Positions 7,504 to 8,751 of a stretch of DNA of 8,751 nt are shown piece after piece. Source of the stretch: an uncultured bacterium (GTDB lineage Bacteria; Acidobacteriota; Thermoanaerobaculia; Multivoradales; JAHEKO01); the NCBI GenBank assembly GCA_938016625.1, contig CALILB010000040.1:1-8751 (forward strand), given 5' to 3'. The position numbers and the translations under genes are program-made. Position 1 is the first letter of the stretch; each line of letters opens with the position of its first letter. Below the pieces are notes generated by a model. It was not told where the DNA came from, did not search any database, and saw only the letters and a list, made by a program, of their open reading frames with translations.

Positions 7504-7550
7504 GGCACGTCATCTGCTTATAGGTGGGGTGAGTTACACTTGAAAAGACC

Positions 7551-8537
7551 ATGAAATCAGGCATCAAATCCGCTCTCGAGACCTCACTGCTGGCCGCAGT
7601 GGTGGTTCTCTTTCTTGGCTGTGCCAGCCAATCAACACCAAGCCCTCCAACGCCTCCTACTCCCCCGACTCCGCCAACGTCCGGGGGATCCGGCCCGTCC
7701 AGCACCGAGCCCTCCTCCCAGCCGGCGGATCCTGCAGGGGAATCGACCGCCGAAGCCGGTGAGGAGTCGGGCTCCGAAGCCGGGGCCGAAGAGTCCACTG
7801 GAGAGGACAGTCAGGGGGGCGCCGGGGACGAGTCGGAGGCCGCGGGGCAAGCAGCCGGCGACGAGGAATCTGCCGTCGGGGCCGAGTCGGCCGAAGGCCA
7901 GGAGGCGGCTGACGGGCAAGCCTCGGGGGGCGGTGATCGAGGCGGCCAAGAGGCCACCGGCGCGGCCGGTGCACCTGCGGGTGGCACTCCACAGGGGCCT
8001 GGCTCCGGCGGACCACCCTCGGATGCAGAGCAAGAGGCCGGTCTCGACAAGGAGCTGGATGAAAAGCTCTCCGAGTTCGACGAGATGCTGATCCGCGAGC
8101 AGGAGGTCCTGGCAGAGAACCGGGTAGAGATCGAAACCGAAAAAGCAAGTGGGAGCGGCAACGCCGGGGGCGGTGGCGGCTCCACGGGTGGCGGTGGATT
8201 CGGTGATGAGGGAGACGACTTCGGCGACGACGATTTTGGGGATGACCCCGAGGCGCAAGAGCCCGCCGGCGGAAGTGAGGGCTCGTCCGAGGGAGAGACC
8301 GGCGACGAAGAGGCCGGTACCCAGCCCGGTGCACCGGTGGGCGCTGAGTCGGGCGGAGCGGGTTCGGGCGGCGCCGTCCCGCCGGACGTCGGCGATGGCA
8401 GCGACGACGACATCATCGCCCGTCAGCTCAGAGAGGCGGCGATGAACGAAGAGGACCCCGAGCTCAGAGAAAAGCTCTGGCAGGAATATCGCGACTACAA
8501 GAATTCGACAAAGGGTGGCGGGAAGAAGGACAATTGA
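7551..8537 (+). CDS. acidic low-complexity lipoprotein of unknown function
   Basis: This 328-residue protein starts with a lipoprotein signal: a hydrophobic stretch at about 9-22, then the lipobox LGC with lipidated C24, followed by ASQS. TPP triplets follow at about 33-42 (TPPTPPTPPT). Residues 44-165 are Gly/Ala/Ser/Glu-rich and probably disordered. Residues 166-197 are predicted helical and charged (KELDEKLSEFDEMLIREQEV). Next come a polyglycine segment and an acidic DDFGDD repeat at about 220-235, then more Gly/Glu-rich linker. The end is ordered-looking: DDDIIARQLREAAMNEEDPELREKLWQEYRDYK. I recall similar C-termini in uncharacterised bacterial lipoproteins but cannot name a family. The Shine-Dalgarno is weak (GAAAAG, 7542-7547). 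The start is chosen because it gives a proper lipoprotein signal. The next gene follows after 19 bp. No enzyme motif is visible; tethering or envelope scaffolding is only a guess. Confidence 0.85.
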   Translation: MKSGIKSALETSLLAAVVVLFLGCASQSTPSPPTPPTPPTPPTSGGSGPSSTEPSSQPADPAGESTAEAGEESGSEAGAEESTGEDSQGGAGDESEAAGQAAGDEESAVGAESAEGQEAADGQASGGGDRGGQEATGAAGAPAGGTPQGPGSGGPPSDAEQEAGLDKELDEKLSEFDEMLIREQEVLAENRVEIETEKASGSGNAGGGGGSTGGGGFGDEGDDFGDDDFGDDPEAQEPAGGSEGSSEGETGDEEAGTQPGAPVGAESGGAGSGGAVPPDVGDGSDDDIIARQLREAAMNEEDPELREKLWQEYRDYKNSTKGGGKKDN

Positions 8538-8556
8538 AACGAGAGGTCGACCGGCG

Positions 8557-8751
8557 ATGACGACACACCCGAGAGCAAGACACACATGCTGGGCCTGCTG
8601 GGCCGTCCTACTTCTGGTGGCGGCACTTCCGGCGACGGCCGCGGTCCAGACCGCCCACGCCATCCAGGCCCAGACCGAGATTCCCGAGGATCAGCTTCTC
8701 GACGTCGCCATCGAGGTTTTCGATCCCGGTCTCCCCGACGAGACGGTCCCC
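8557..8751 (+). CDS. exported protein of unknown function, 5' part only
   Basis: The first 65 codons are open to the right edge; the rest lies outside the window. Residues 1-35 look like a signal sequence: a basic start (HPRARH), a hydrophobic core WAVLLLVAALPATAAV, and a possible cleavage near AHA. The mature start contains EIPEDQLLDVAIEVFDPGLP. I recall this 'LDVxIxVFDPGLP' opening from uncharacterised exported bacterial proteins that sit beside lipoproteins like the preceding one, but that is memory, not a search. The ATG at 8557 is preceded by GAGAGG (8541-8546), a fair ribosome binding site, and lies 19 bp after the lipoprotein stop, so the two are probably co-transcribed. Confidence 0.75.
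   Translation, partial: MTTHPRARHTCWACWAVLLLVAALPATAAVQTAHAIQAQTEIPEDQLLDVAIEVFDPGLPDETVP

Noticed and set aside
7632..8663. 343-codon open frame on the minus strand opposite the lipoprotein gene
   Set aside because: It mirrors a GC-rich, low-complexity gene whose Gly/Ala/Glu codons rarely give antisense stops. The product has no recognisable domain, and the + strand frame has a lipobox and a structured C-terminus.
1..8751. CRISPR arrays, tRNA or rRNA genes, transposases
   Set aside because: I saw no regularly spaced direct repeats, no cloverleaf with a TTCRA arm, no rRNA-like sequence and no transposase or integrase motif.

Overview
The window is high-GC, gene-dense bacterial DNA. A lipobox lipoprotein and several exported enzymes point to a diderm (Gram-negative type) heterotroph. 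The YchF protein is about 357 residues and of the 'TIDSNLGVVPVPDPRL' type, unlike the typical proteobacterial form. Together with the large exported M14 and S10 peptidases this would suit Acidobacteriota or a related lineage, but that placement is inference from remembered family patterns, not a search.

Layout. At 1-40 there is a short, degenerate copy of the 3' end of an M14 peptidase gene, on the minus strand. A formylglycine-type sulfatase follows at 78-1754 (+). Converging on it is an M14 zinc carboxypeptidase with a C-terminal glutamine-amidotransferase-like region (1826-4462, -), which lies 24 bp downstream of ychF (4487-5560, -); these two probably share a transcript. The gap at 5561-5890 contains no protein gene. 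It does hold a -10-like box, a 10-bp perfect closing helix with a long irregular interior, and a strong intrinsic terminator, all oriented to the + strand although both flanking genes are on the minus strand. I read this as an orphan structured small RNA of about 165 nt. Next is an S10 serine carboxypeptidase (5891-7450, -). A 100-bp divergent region with two inverted repeats separates it from a + strand pair: a very acidic, low-complexity lipoprotein (7551-8537) and, 19 bp later, an exported protein cut off by the window end (8557-8751+).

How the genes fit together. The sulfatase and two peptidases all carry export signals, so much of the window serves extracytoplasmic breakdown of sulfate esters and peptides. 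YchF is a cytoplasmic housekeeping P-loop NTPase that happens to head the peptidase transcript. The lipoprotein and its downstream partner look like a cell-envelope pair of unknown function. The best candidates for something undescribed are the small RNA locus, the direct repeat of the M14 gene 3' end on either side of the sulfatase, and the lipoprotein pair.
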